From assembly GCA_963575745.1 (NCBI GenBank), contig CAUYUJ010019348.1, positions 225,001 through 289,000 on the forward strand: a DNA stretch of 64,000 nucleotides, given 5' to 3'. The translations under genes were made by a program, and so were the position numbers. Source of the stretch: Prorocentrum cordatum. Lineage: Eukaryota; Sar; Dinophyceae; Prorocentrales; Prorocentraceae. Below are positions 11,700-21,383 of this stretch, one piece after another. The notes below the pieces were generated by a model that made no database searches, was not told the origin of the DNA, and saw only the letters and a program-made list of their open reading frames with translations. Positions within the stretch are counted from its first letter, which is position 1; each line of letters starts with the position of its first letter.

Positions 11700-12400
11700 G
11701 GAACACTTACTTTTCAAAAGGGGCTCGGACGTTCCTTAGGTTTGCATGCGTTCCGCTGCCTTTTTGGCGGCGAGCCCCCCCGGTGTTCCTTGCGATTTGG
11801 GACGCGCGGGTTCGTTTTGTCGATCGGGGCGGACGGTCTAAGGAACGGGGCTCCACGGAGGGGCTCGGTTCCTTGCGCTTGCTCGACGTAATGCGACGGC
11901 GGTCGCGCATAAGCCTTGCGCCTCTCTGGGGCCCCCCCGTTCTTTGCGGGGCGCGCGCTGGAGCTTTCGCCCGTTCCGCGCGCGAGGGCATGGGACATTG
12001 AGGTTCAGTCCCTCGCAAGAGCCCCTCCCGTTCCTTCGGCCACGCGAATCGGAGCTCACTGGCTCGACATAATTGAACGGTGGCTGCGTCGTGGTCCAGC
12101 TCCATTCTCGGGCCCCCCCGTTCCTTGCGGGGCGCGCGCTGGAGCTGTCGCCCCTTCATGTATCCGCATGCCAAGGTTCGGGGCATTGAGGTCCAGTTCC
12201 TCGCAAGAGCCCCCCCCCGTTCCTTCGGCCACGCAGTTCGGAGCTCACTGGCTCGACTTATTCGAACGGTGGCTGCGTTATGGTCCAGCTCCAGTCTCGG
12301 GCCCCCCCGTTCCTTGCGGGGCGCGCGCTGGAGCTGTCGCCCCTACATGTATCCGCATGCCGAGGTGGGGGCGTTAGTTCCTTACGTCGCACCTTAGGTC
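11700..12400 (+). repeat. ~185-bp tandem repeat, about 3 copies
   Basis: TTGCGGGGCGCGCGCTGGAG or a close variant recurs near 11944, 12127 and 12313, giving 183-186 bp spacing. Other shared parts are GAGCTCACTGGCTCGAC, CCCCCCCGTTCCTT and TGTATCCGCATGCC. Frames across it repeat a Pro/Ala/Arg-rich peptide, and I do not call a gene. Confidence 0.8.
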
Positions 12401-12750
12401 AAGACCTTCACTGTACGCCTGCATACTCATTTTGTGCTTTGCATCCGTAGGTTTTCATATTTCTGAAACGCGTGGCCGCCAAAGACCTTTGCACTTGATC
12501 ACCCCTGGGGGCGCGAAAATCAGCGCGCCTCGCGCGTCGCGGCCTGGGCAAAAAAACACCCTTGTCCAGAGCGGCGGCGCAGGGGCGCGAAGTTAACCGC
12601 GCATCGCGGGGCGCGATCATCTTCGCCTATCTACATGTATGTACACGCAAGGCTCCGCGCGCGCCGTTTGGTTGCATGGTTGAGTCCAGTGTGTCGGTTG
12701 GCTGGCGCGCCGGCTGGTAGGCAGGTTGGCTGGTTGAAGAGCGGTTTAAG
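12401..12750. other. Spacer, nothing recognised
   Basis: No gene. A short TTGGCTGG-type repeat lies near 12695-12740, just before the 121-bp array. Confidence 0.4.
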
Positions 12751-13205
12751 GAGGCCGACGGAGGCCGGGTCACCGGCGCGCGCGCGCGCGGGGAATTCTG
12801 CATTGTCCACAATATACAAGTCGACATTGACTTCCCAAATCTAAATTTGAATTTTTCTGGGGCCCTTTCAAGAGGCCGACGGAGGCCGGGTCACCGGCGC
12901 TCGCGCGCGCTGGAGAGTCCTGCAGCGTCCAGAATATAGAAGTCGACATGTTGTTCCCCGAACTATATCTGATTTTTTCTGGAGCTTTTTAAAGAGGCCG
13001 ACGGAGGCCGGGTCACCAGCGCTCGTGCGCGCGGGATAGTTCTGCAATGTCCAGAATATACAAGTCTACATGTAAGTGCCCCATTCGAAAATGTTTTTTC
13101 TGGAGCGCTGAAGGAGGCCGACGGAGGCCCGGTCACCCGCGCGCGCGTGGGGAATTCTGCATTGTCCACAATATACAAGTCGACATATTATTCCCGAAAG
13201 TAAAT
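12751..13205 (+). repeat. 121-bp satellite array, left part
   Basis: The marker GAGGCCGACGGAGGCC starts near 12751, 12872, 12994 and 13114 (spacing 121, 122, 120). Each unit continues with GGGTCACCGGCGC, a CG tract, AATTCTGCATTGTCCACAAT, ATACAAGTCGACAT, a short variable stretch and TTTTTCTGGAGC. The last unit is cut after CCCGAAAGTAAA, where the mobile element begins. The array resumes at 20135 with the missing part of the unit. Confidence 0.85.
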
Positions 13206-13334
13206 TACCTAACAGCGAAGACTGATAGGTTTCTAGTGGGATCAAAAGAGAGCAGCAGATCACTCCACAGGGGGGTCCGGGCAGGTGTTGGGAGTTGCCG
13301 GGCGGCAGGTGCCGGGCTCGTTTTTCACCAACAG

Positions 13335-13760
13335 TCACACACTTCGTGCTCTTCGACTTCCCAGAACTCCATTCCCAGGCCACATTCTCAATACCCGGAT
13401 GCAACAGTCACACACTTCGTGCTCTTCGAGATCCCAGAACGCCATTCCCGGGCCACATTTAGAATAACCGGATGCAACAGTCACACACTTCGTGCTCTTC
13501 GACATCCCAGAACGCCATTCCCGGGCCACATTCTGGAGGGCCGTATGCAACAGTCACACACATCGTGCTCTTCGAGTTCCCAGAACTCCATTCCCGGGCC
13601 ACATTCTGGAGGGCCGGATGCAACAGTCACACACTTCGTGCTCTTCGAGTTCCCAGAACTCCATTCCTGGGCCACATTTTGGATGCCCGGAGCCAACTGT
13701 AGTCCACTTCATGGTCTTCGAGATCCCAGAACTCCATTCCCGGGCCACATTTTGAATAGC
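13335..13760 (+). repeat. 73-bp direct repeats in element 5' region
   Basis: About six copies of a unit containing CAGTCACACACTTCGTGCTC, TTCGAGTTCCCAGAACTCC and ATTCCCGGGCCACATT. Copies start near 13341, 13413, 13488, 13560, 13638 and 13711. Five similar copies occupy the same position in the second element (21519-21855). They could serve as terminal binding sites or be a simple 5' array. Confidence 0.85.
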
Positions 13761-13885
13761 CAGACGCTTCGTAGTCCTTCCGCCACAGCCGTGTTTGGTT
13801 CAGGAATTGCTAGTGACACTGCAGTCCACTGCATTCAATCGTGCCACTGCATTCACTCACTGCAGTCCACTGAGTTTCGATTGCA

Positions 13886-16800
13886 ATGGCGTTCCCCTGG
13901 CCGTACCCCCATATCCAACGTTCATCCGCAGCCTCTGCTCCGCGAGGCTCGTCCGAAGTGTCGCCGCCTCGCGGTGCTTCTCAGCCTGCGCCGCCTCGCG
14001 GTGCTTCTCAGCCTGCGGAGGAAGGTGGACAGACGCCTGGTTCTGGCGCTGTGCAGCCTGCGTCTTTCACGGTCGCCTCGTTCAATTTCGGGTTCGAGCA
14101 GGGCATGATGACTGGTAAGCAGGCGGCCACTCACTGCGCTAACTTCGGAAGGGTGTGCGCCACGATAGTGGAGACCGCTGATGCTGATATTGTCTGTGGC
14201 TGCGAGGTCGGCGCGTTCCGTGAAGGCTTTCGCCGAGCAGGGATCAACGTGACAGAGATCCTCAGTAAGCCTTTCGGTGATGGCATTCGCTTCTCGGAGG
14301 TCGACAACTACTTGACTCTCTGGGGGTTCCGCGGTGCTTCTCAGCCTGCGGAACTGACTCTGTGCGAAGACAGCAAAGTTTACAGGCCTCCTAGCGGCCG
14401 AGAGATTGATGCTGTTATTTCACATTTTGAGGTGAACAAACCAGGCCATGACAAGTTCCACGTGGTGATCGCCAACATGCACATCGTGTGCGGCAAGAAA
14501 CCGCCGACCATCCAGACTCGAAAGCGGACAGTTCGCCATCTCCGCTTGCACCTGGACTGCATGGCTCAGATTCTCAATGCTTCGGAGCCGCACGTGCCAG
14601 TCGTTCTGCTTGTAGTCGGCGACGACAACCTGACTTTCCAGGAGGCGCGGGAGGCTTACCAGCGCCAGCAGAACGACGAGAAGCTCTGGGAGGTCCATGC
14701 CACTCCGGCCGACCTCAAAGGCGACCACGTCGCGGTCTGCGGAGCAGTCGCCCGTTTCTGCTCCATTGCCGTTGGCGCGTCTTTTACGGATCGTGGCATG
14801 CGCAACGACGCACACGATGCGGTGGCGGTTGTGCTCACTCTCCCTGGTGCTATTCAGCCTGGGGAGAGCAAGAGGCGGAAGATTGTCGTCGAAAACGTCT
14901 CCGACGCCGACGTCAGCGCACAGGCGGACGCCGAGTCTTCTGTGCATTGGGATCGGTCGCCGAGTTCTACTCCTCCGCTTTCACCGACTTCACCGGGTGA
15001 TCCCGACTACGTCGAGGATGTCGTTCAGAATCGCGCGAACGACTTGCACAGGGAGCTGAGGCAGCTTTGGGACGAAAGGTACGACGAGGAGTACGATCCG
15101 AAAGTCCTCCATCATCTCAGTCTCTTGCTTTTCAAAAAGAGGAAGTCCACGGAGCCAGCGGACACTGATCCAGCTGGCGCTCCTCAGCCTGGCTCGGAAT
15201 ATGACACGGCCTTTGCGTCTCAGGAGGAGACTGGCCGAGCCATTCTCTCTGTCCTTAAGCTTCGACATGACTTTCTGCGGAGCAAGAACATCGACGACAT
15301 GCGCTACGTTCTCACGGAGCCTGAGCGCCAGGAATTGGTCAGAGTAGCTCGCGACCAGTACGAGCAGTCGCGGCAGCAGCGTGCGCTTCAGGAACGGGAT
15401 GTCGAAAAGGGAAAAGCGAGAGGCAAGTCTGCGCCACAAGGGGGCCATGCGGTTCCGCAGGATTTCCAGTTTTTGATGTGCGCGCCTGACGAGTCTGCCG
15501 AGGCAGCAAAAGTGCTTCAGCCTGCTGGTGCTCCTCAGCCTGCCCAGGACGGGCTGCCTGCGGCCGCCCCAGTTCAGCTGGCCAAGCGCAGAAGGCTTAC
15601 CAAGAAAACGGCCAGCATGAAGAACCCAGAGTCGGCAATCGCATTGCGCTCATCCAAACAACTCGGCGGCCGCAAAAAGTGGCTCTACGGTTGTGGCTCC
15701 TTGCATCCGACAGATGCATCTGTCGTGGAGAGCTTCCAAGCTGCTTTCCAGAAGGCTTTCTCAATGGACTTCTACATCACGAAGTACCAGGGCAAGATGA
15801 TGGAGTCCATGACGCCGCTCTTCCAGTCCATGCTCACCGGCATGCAGCGTCTGGAGCAGCAGGAGAGGGACGAGAAGGAGGAGGAAGCCCGGAAGGTGCT
15901 CAGTGAGGGCGGCGCTGATGGCGAGGACCAGACGCTGGCCAAACGGGGCCGGACGCGCGAGGATCTCGCTCGCCGCGCTCGGCGGGTCTGTATCCGCCTG
16001 GCGTCGATGGCGAACCGGTGCTTCTGGCTCTCCACGACGGAGGTGTCCGTGCATATCCTCACAGGCGGCGACTGCCTCCAGTCGCACCACAATGTGCGGC
16101 TCTTCACGAGACAACTACAGTGGGCCTGCCAGCAGTGCAAACGCTTGCTAAACCATGAAGGTTCGGGCGGGGAGACGCATAATGATCAGGTGCCAATACA
16201 AGCAGTCCGCATCCAGATCCCTGACGCCGACAACGAGGAGGAGGACGCAGCAGGTGACACCAGCGGTGCTCCTCAGCCTCCTGGAGACACTCCTGCTGGT
16301 GATGAGCAAGGTGGCGGTGCGGAGTGCGAGGACATGCACGTGTGCACCACCAGCACGAACACGGCCGACGACTACGCCCACAGAGGCCCTCGCCTGCAGA
16401 CCATGCCGTACTACGTCTACAGGATGTACGTCCGGCGAGTCCTGAAGCCGAGCCGGGTCAAAGCTTCTGGACCGCGATTCTTCGCCTTCGAGAGCCACTA
16501 CGTCTTGGCTCCGCGGTACATGCAGGAGGTCCACTTGACGCGGAGTTCCGCCCCCACCATCGATGGCTTCCAGTGCCCGACCTGGGCACAGGACCCCGAG
16601 CAGAACTCGCTCTTCAAGGCCCTCCTCTTCACGCCTTGGGCGTGCGAGTGTCCCCTCTCTTGTGGCTGCGTTACTCAGTACAGCCATATGCTGAGGAACT
16701 GCGACTGCCCCGCCGTGCGCCCATACTCGTTCGAGCGGGCGTGGCGGCTTCGGTGCGCGGAGATCCACGTGTTGGCAGCGCGCGCAGACTCCAGGAGCCG

Positions 16801-19435
16801 CCTGGCCCGCAAGAGGCTCGTGCTCGCGGACACGACCCTCTTCTCCGAGGTGAAAGAGCCCCGGGCGAACCTCGAGGAGGGCGAGCTGGTGCTCCTCAGC
16901 CTAGCGCACTTCGCAAGGTCCCAGCTGGCGCGGCGCATGCCAGCGGAGGCGGCACGGCGCATCCTCGCCTTCAGTGACCACCACTGCCGGTGGCACGAGG
17001 AACAGTGCACCCTGGCGGAGTTCTGCGCGCACGTGGCGCGAGACGTGCTGGCGCACGTGGACCTCGCGGCGGAGGCGCGGGTTAAGCCTCGGCCAGCAAC
17101 GACTGCACACCTCGAGGCGGATGAAGACTCCGCGAGCGATGCCGAAGGGCTCAAGGGGCGAGTCCCGCTGGAGCTCGTTGACGTGGGTGGAGGCGGCGGC
17201 AGCGACGTAGAGGAGGACGTGGAGGACGCCGAGATTACCGAGATCTCCCGGTTTCCGCTGCGGGACCACGTCAGAGCAACCGAGCTGGCCCTACAGCAAG
17301 ACCAACTGCAGCGCTTGGACCAGAAGGGCCGCCTCAGCTACGCCGATAAGCAGTTGAAGAATCTCGACCGAGCGTACAGCGGCATGCTGCAGCCAAGCTT
17401 TGCACTGCCAGCCAGCAGCGGCGCGCGGGAACATCAGGGCACGCGGCTGGACGAGACCTTCTCTGACATGCTCGCCCTACAGCGGCAAAGCATTGCGCTC
17501 CAAAAGAAGCAAGCGAGCCCGGATGGAGAGATCTTGCCCGATGCTGCGGACGACTGGCTCCCCAGCGGTGCTCCTCAGCCTGCTGCCGAGGACGCCCAAC
17601 CAGAACTCGTTCCGCAGCTCTTGGCCATGCAGGGCCCGGCGGCTGTTGCGTGGAAGCTCGTCACTGATGCCCACTGCACGGAGGAGCAGATTGACGCGGT
17701 GGCGTTGTTTGCGTTGTCTCTGCAGAAACGTTTTGACGGCAGACCAGACAAGACAACGCATCTCCTCCCCGTGGCGTCCGCGACAGGCAACCACAGAGCG
17801 ATCTGGCTCGGTGGAGGCGGTGTCGGCAAGACGCGCACCCTCTCCAAAGTGGTGGAGCCGATGGCCATCACTTACTTCGGCGAGCAGGGGTACCTCGGCA
17901 AAGCGCAGTCCAACCACGCCGCACACAACCTCGGCCCGCGCGGCAGGACCATGCATTCCTCCAATGGCCTGCTCATGTCGGATTCCATGCAGACAGCCAG
18001 GCTGCGCTTGACGCCACAGACGCAGAAAAAGCTGGATCGCCTCACAGGCACACTCGGCGTCGACGTGATCGATGAGCTGGGTGCTGTGCCGGGGCCTTTG
18101 CTGCATGCAGATGCACTGCGCACGACCTACGGCAGGGCGTTGCGCTACAACCTGGACCCCGCGAAGTACATGCGCCCGCAGGAGACGTGGGGACGCATGC
18201 CTGTGAAGATCTTGTGCGGAGACTTCTACCAGTTGCCGCCAGTCCCCGCCACCGCTTCCCTGCTGGCGCCTAACGCGGGCCAATCCTACGAACACCAACA
18301 GGGTAGGAAGTTGCTCGCCGACATCGAGTACGTCATCGATTTCGTGCAGATGCAGCGCTTTACAGACCCGTTGCAACTCGAGGTTCTCCACGCCATGAGA
18401 ACTCCAGGCGGAAAAAAGATCTCTGACGAGAGCTGGCAGGCGATCGTCAAAACAGAGGTCGTTAGCTCTAGCGGTGCTGCTCAGCCTGCTGCCAGCAGCA
18501 GCGAAGCCGCTCAGCCACCTCAGTGGGACCCTCGGTTGCGTGCAGCACGAGGCTGGTACGAGTCGGCCTATGAGTGGCGCATCGTCTCTTACGCCATGCA
18601 TGCACAGGCCAAGCTTGATGCGCACGATGCTGGCCAGCTGCTCTTTTACGTCCCAGCAATCGACAGACCAGCTGCGCGCCTCGCGAAGCCTGATTTCGAC
18701 GAGATGCGCGCGGAGCCCAACATCGGCGCTACCGCAAAAATGCCGGGGCTGCTGCCGCTCTTCGTTGGCATGGAGGTCATCCTGACAGAATCCGTCTTGC
18801 CGCCGAAGTATGTCCGTGGCGCGCCAGGCAAAGTGGTAGGCATAGAGCTGCACGTTCTGGAGCCTCCGGTGGAGGGCCGCCCGTCCATTGTCTCGGACGG
18901 TGTGGTCGTACTCTACTACATGCCAAAGGCCGTCTATGTCAAGATCGATGACAGCGATGAACTTTTCTTGAAGGCCGCGCCGGTGACAGCTGGCAGTGCT
19001 TCTCAGCCTGCCGGCCCCGACCTGCGCGGAGTGCTCGCGATCACCCCGCAGGCGCGCCCCTGGAAGTTCAAAGCGAAGACAGGTGGCCCGGCCATCGCGG
19101 TGTCCAGGACGCAGTTGACCGTGCTGCCCAAAAAGCAGGGGACTCTGCATGGCGTCCAGGGCAAGACGACGGACCCAGGCTTCATCGTGCACTGGACGTT
19201 TCCGCCAGGACTCAAGAAGGAGTCCATTTGGCTTGCCTACTACGTCAGCCTGTCGCGCCCCAGAAGCTTCAACCAACTCTTGAGCCACGGCTTGCCTGAC
19301 CGGAGCATCATCGAATCCGGCCCCCCGGAACAGATCGCCAAGGCCTTCGCCGAGCTCTTCACGGACAAGATTGCCGCGACGAAGATCGCTTGCGCGAAGG
19401 CCCGACAGCAACTGGGATGGCCTGCGCGAGCTTGA
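13886..19435 (+). CDS. EEP nuclease-like + Pif1-type helicase protein (1849 aa)
   Basis: A single uninterrupted 1849-codon frame. I take the ATG after the 73-bp repeats as start. Residues ~60-315 look like an endonuclease/exonuclease/phosphatase fold: VASFNF (~63), IANMHI (~195), GDDN (~245) and a late HDAVAV (~309) in the places of the family's catalytic blocks. The middle is low-complexity, then has a Cys cluster (CECPLSCGC..CDC, ~920-942) preceded by IDGFQCPTW. The C-terminal ~550 residues form an SF1 helicase: Walker A GGGGVGKT (1309-1316), DVIDELG (~1393), CGDFYQLPPV (~1444), TLHGVQGKT (~1753) and YYVSLSRPRS (~1785). This matches Pif1-like enzymes of Helitrons, but I see no HUH/Rep motif. 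Copies of GA[SP]QPA are scattered in frame. It is probably the element's replicative or transposition protein. The function as a whole is inferred. Confidence 0.85.
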   Translation: MAFPWPYPHIQRSSAASAPRGSSEVSPPRGASQPAPPRGASQPAEEGGQTPGSGAVQPASFTVASFNFGFEQGMMTGKQAATHCANFGRVCATIVETADADIVCGCEVGAFREGFRRAGINVTEILSKPFGDGIRFSEVDNYLTLWGFRGASQPAELTLCEDSKVYRPPSGREIDAVISHFEVNKPGHDKFHVVIANMHIVCGKKPPTIQTRKRTVRHLRLHLDCMAQILNASEPHVPVVLLVVGDDNLTFQEAREAYQRQQNDEKLWEVHATPADLKGDHVAVCGAVARFCSIAVGASFTDRGMRNDAHDAVAVVLTLPGAIQPGESKRRKIVVENVSDADVSAQADAESSVHWDRSPSSTPPLSPTSPGDPDYVEDVVQNRANDLHRELRQLWDERYDEEYDPKVLHHLSLLLFKKRKSTEPADTDPAGAPQPGSEYDTAFASQEETGRAILSVLKLRHDFLRSKNIDDMRYVLTEPERQELVRVARDQYEQSRQQRALQERDVEKGKARGKSAPQGGHAVPQDFQFLMCAPDESAEAAKVLQPAGAPQPAQDGLPAAAPVQLAKRRRLTKKTASMKNPESAIALRSSKQLGGRKKWLYGCGSLHPTDASVVESFQAAFQKAFSMDFYITKYQGKMMESMTPLFQSMLTGMQRLEQQERDEKEEEARKVLSEGGADGEDQTLAKRGRTREDLARRARRVCIRLASMANRCFWLSTTEVSVHILTGGDCLQSHHNVRLFTRQLQWACQQCKRLLNHEGSGGETHNDQVPIQAVRIQIPDADNEEEDAAGDTSGAPQPPGDTPAGDEQGGGAECEDMHVCTTSTNTADDYAHRGPRLQTMPYYVYRMYVRRVLKPSRVKASGPRFFAFESHYVLAPRYMQEVHLTRSSAPTIDGFQCPTWAQDPEQNSLFKALLFTPWACECPLSCGCVTQYSHMLRNCDCPAVRPYSFERAWRLRCAEIHVLAARADSRSRLARKRLVLADTTLFSEVKEPRANLEEGELVLLSLAHFARSQLARRMPAEAARRILAFSDHHCRWHEEQCTLAEFCAHVARDVLAHVDLAAEARVKPRPATTAHLEADEDSASDAEGLKGRVPLELVDVGGGGGSDVEEDVEDAEITEISRFPLRDHVRATELALQQDQLQRLDQKGRLSYADKQLKNLDRAYSGMLQPSFALPASSGAREHQGTRLDETFSDMLALQRQSIALQKKQASPDGEILPDAADDWLPSGAPQPAAEDAQPELVPQLLAMQGPAAVAWKLVTDAHCTEEQIDAVALFALSLQKRFDGRPDKTTHLLPVASATGNHRAIWLGGGGVGKTRTLSKVVEPMAITYFGEQGYLGKAQSNHAAHNLGPRGRTMHSSNGLLMSDSMQTARLRLTPQTQKKLDRLTGTLGVDVIDELGAVPGPLLHADALRTTYGRALRYNLDPAKYMRPQETWGRMPVKILCGDFYQLPPVPATASLLAPNAGQSYEHQQGRKLLADIEYVIDFVQMQRFTDPLQLEVLHAMRTPGGKKISDESWQAIVKTEVVSSSGAAQPAASSSEAAQPPQWDPRLRAARGWYESAYEWRIVSYAMHAQAKLDAHDAGQLLFYVPAIDRPAARLAKPDFDEMRAEPNIGATAKMPGLLPLFVGMEVILTESVLPPKYVRGAPGKVVGIELHVLEPPVEGRPSIVSDGVVVLYYMPKAVYVKIDDSDELFLKAAPVTAGSASQPAGPDLRGVLAITPQARPWKFKAKTGGPAIAVSRTQLTVLPKKQGTLHGVQGKTTDPGFIVHWTFPPGLKKESIWLAYYVSLSRPRSFNQLLSHGLPDRSIIESGPPEQIAKAFAELFTDKIAATKIACAKARQQLGWPARA
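13973..19011 (+). repeat. Dispersed 17-nt motif GGTGCTNCTCAGCCTGC inside the CDS
   Basis: Copies lie near 13973, 14000, 14333, 14846, 15176, 15527, 16265, 17577, 18473 and 18994. A truncated one is at 15509, and a copy in another reading frame (coding LVLLSLA) is at 16888. In-frame copies encode GASQPA, GAPQPA, GAAQPA, GAIQPG and similar. They fall mostly in linkers between the recognised domains. Conservation at the DNA level, including silent positions, and recurrence past the stop codon suggest a DNA-level repeat rather than a purely protein-level one. Confidence 0.75.
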
Positions 19436-19700
19436 GGAGCCATGAGATGCAGGTTGCGTTGTGGCGGTGCTGTTCAGTCTGTCCGTCTGCATTCGCGTGG
19501 TGCTTCTCAGCCTGCATGCGCGTGGTGCTTCTCAGCCTGCGCTCGTGTGCAGCTGTGCGCGGTGAGCCTGCACGTGTCGCGGAATGCTTTTCAGCCTGCG
19601 CGTGTCTGCAATGCTTTTCAGCCTGCACGCTTTGCAGCTTCTCCGCTTCGCACGCCGCTCCTCAGCGCGGTCCTCTGAAAAAAAGAACAGTCATCATCTC
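19436..19700 (+). repeat. 3' stretch with five more copies of the 17-nt motif
   Basis: After the stop codon the motif recurs near 19465, 19499, 19524, 19583 and 19610, as GGTGCTTCTCAGCCTGC or with AATGCTTTTCAG. No gene is expected here; it is the 3' region of the element ORF. Confidence 0.7.
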
Positions 19701-19744
19701 ATCGTCGCACTCATCATCGCACTCATCATCATCATTCATTGCCA

Positions 19745-20000
19745 GCGTTGATAGCAGTGTCCCGTTTTTACACGACTCGCACTGTTGATAGCAATGTCTC
19801 GTTTTGACACTCCCAGCGTTGATAGCAGTGTCTCCTTTTTACACGACTCCCACCATTCACAGCGAAGTTTCGTTTTGACACACTGCGAGCGTTGATAGCA
19901 GTGTCTCCTTTTTACACGACTGCCGCCATTCATAGCAGTGTCTCGTTTTGACACATTTCCAGCGTTGATAGCAGTGTCTCCTTTTTACAGGACTCCGAAC
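19745..20000 (+). repeat. ~35-bp repeats in element 3' region
   Basis: About seven alternating units of GTTGATAGCAGTGTCTCCTT, TTTACACGACTCC and CGTTTTGACAC. They lie between the ORF and the conserved 3' end of the element. Confidence 0.85.
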
Positions 20001-20080
20001 TACAACTACTACTTCACTGTTACCACTGTTTCATCTTTCCTGCTCTTATTGCTAATACTACTGCGAGTGTTACTGCTGCT

Positions 20081-20134
20081 GCATGCCTCCAGCTATGCTA
20101 CTACATATCGCTGTTAGGTTGCTTTGCCGGGATA
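20081..20134 (+). repeat. Element 3' terminal block, copy 1
   Basis: A 54-base block ending GCTGTTAGGTTGCTTTGCCG then GGATA. It matches 23378-23431 with about six mismatches. Immediately after it the satellite resumes. Confidence 0.75.
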
Positions 20135-20440
20135 ATCTGATTTTTTCTGGAGCTTTTTAAAGAGGCCGACGGAGGCTGGGTCACCGGCGCTTGCGCGCGC
20201 TGGAGAGTCCTGCAGCGTTCAGAATATAAAAGTCTACATGTTCTTCCCGAAACTACATTTGAATTTTTCTGGAGCCCTTTAGGGAGGCCGTCGGAGGCCG
20301 GGTCACCGGCGCCCGCGCGAAGGGGATATTTCTGCATTGTCCACAGTATAAAAGTCTACATGTAAGTGCCGCAACTGAAAATTAATTTTTCTGGAGCCGT
20401 CTGAGGAGGCCGACGGAGGCCGGGTCACGGCCGTTCGTCG
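20135..20440 (+). repeat. 121-bp satellite array, right part
   Basis: Continues the array of 12751-13205 from within a unit (ATCTGATTTTTTCTGGAGC). Markers lie near 20162, 20284 and 20406, 122 bases apart. Confidence 0.85.
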
Positions 20441-20856
20441 GCCAATGCTCCTCCCGCATGCGCGGCGTTTAAGTTTGCGCTTCTCCAGGCCGCGCGCTGC
20501 TTTGTACAATCTGTACGTTTCTCATGTCCCGCGCGTTAAGCTCCAAGCCCAACATGCGCGCGGATATTGTGGGGAAGCCGTCTGGCGCTCCAGAAAGCAA
20601 CATCGCTTGCGGACCCGCACGTTTGAGACGATGAAGCCTTGCACTATGGGAAAGGGGGGTCGGTGTCGGGAGCTCCAGCGGCATGAGAGCCCTTTCGCGG
20701 CGCGGGAGTGCGCGTCTGCATGCGACAATTCTCCTTGCGGCACCCGTGGGGCGCGGAGCCCGTTCGGGTGCGTTTCCGGGCTGGCTGCTGGGCAATATAC
20801 CGCGATCCGTTCTCTTTGTTTCCACTTAAACATGATATTGTATGTATATATATGTG

Positions 20857-20916
<60 letters not shown>

Positions 20917-21383
20917 ATGACAGAGAGAGAGAGAGAGACAGAGAGAGAAAAATGTTTGCGCTGCCGTCAATTATGTTAGCCGCGCCCTGGTCTAGCTTGC
21001 ACCCGTCGCGACTCAAAGGTTTGGCTCGCTACGTGCACGTGCGTGTGTATGTATGCGTGTGCGCGTGTGCGTGTGCGCGCGTGTGCGCGCGCGTGTTTGC
21101 TTCGATTTTGGCGCGCCCGCGCGCGCGCCTTGACTACGCAGCGCCGTCTTCAAAGTTGGACGGAAACAAATGTGATTGCGACGCTCTCGAGTGATGTCGC
21201 GACAGGTGCGCGCATCGCCGTGCAGCGGACGATTTTTCCCGTCGCTCGTAGCGTTTGCGCTTGCGCGGTGGACGCGCTCGCACGTTGAAGCTTGCGTCCC
21301 CTCAATGCGCGCGCTGCCCTGGAGAAGCGGCTGCTGTCTCACTCGCGTACGCCGCGCGCCAAATCCAGCATGTGCGCTGTTTT
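20441..21383. other. Spacer between the two elements; TA/GA and GT/CG repeats
   Basis: No credible gene. TA-rich (20838-20894) and GA-rich (20895-20950) microsatellites are followed by GTGTGCGCG repeats near 21040-21095. The stretch 20570-20655 resembles 23427-23515 over about 85 bases, including GCATCGCYTGCGG and a GAATCGATGA-like phrase. Confidence 0.5.

Larger units (their letters stand above)
13206..20134 (+). mobile_element. 6.9-kb element with EEP-Pif1 ORF, inserted in satellite
   Basis: The element starts at TTACCTAACAGCGAAGACTG and ends at GGTTGCTTTGCCGGGATA. Both ends recur around a second, shorter copy at 21384-23431. It interrupts the 121-bp satellite. Unit markers at 13114 and 20162 are 7048 bases apart, and subtracting this 6929-base element leaves 119, the normal unit spacing. 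In order it contains a 5' unique block (13206-13330), about six 73-bp direct repeats, the large ORF, a motif-rich 3' stretch, 35-bp repeats and a conserved 3' end. No target-site duplication is certain; AAT or AAAT at the junctions is possible. I see neither LTRs nor long terminal inverted repeats. A Helitron-like or otherwise new class is plausible. Confidence 0.7.

Noticed and set aside
13047-14108. 353-codon plus frame ahead of the helicase gene
   Set aside because: It runs through satellite and 73-bp repeats and then overlaps the helicase frame out of phase.
19282-19290. CTTGAGCCA inside the helicase gene as another SL relic
   Set aside because: Only nine bases match, in the middle of a coding region. 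It shows that such short matches arise by chance.
13886-19435. Ordinary Helitron call
   Set aside because: The Pif1 helicase fits, but I could not find a HUH motif with a tyrosine, so I do not assert the class.
17477-19492. 671-codon minus-strand frame opposite the helicase
   Set aside because: Mirror of a GC-rich real gene; the helicase motifs are all on the plus strand.
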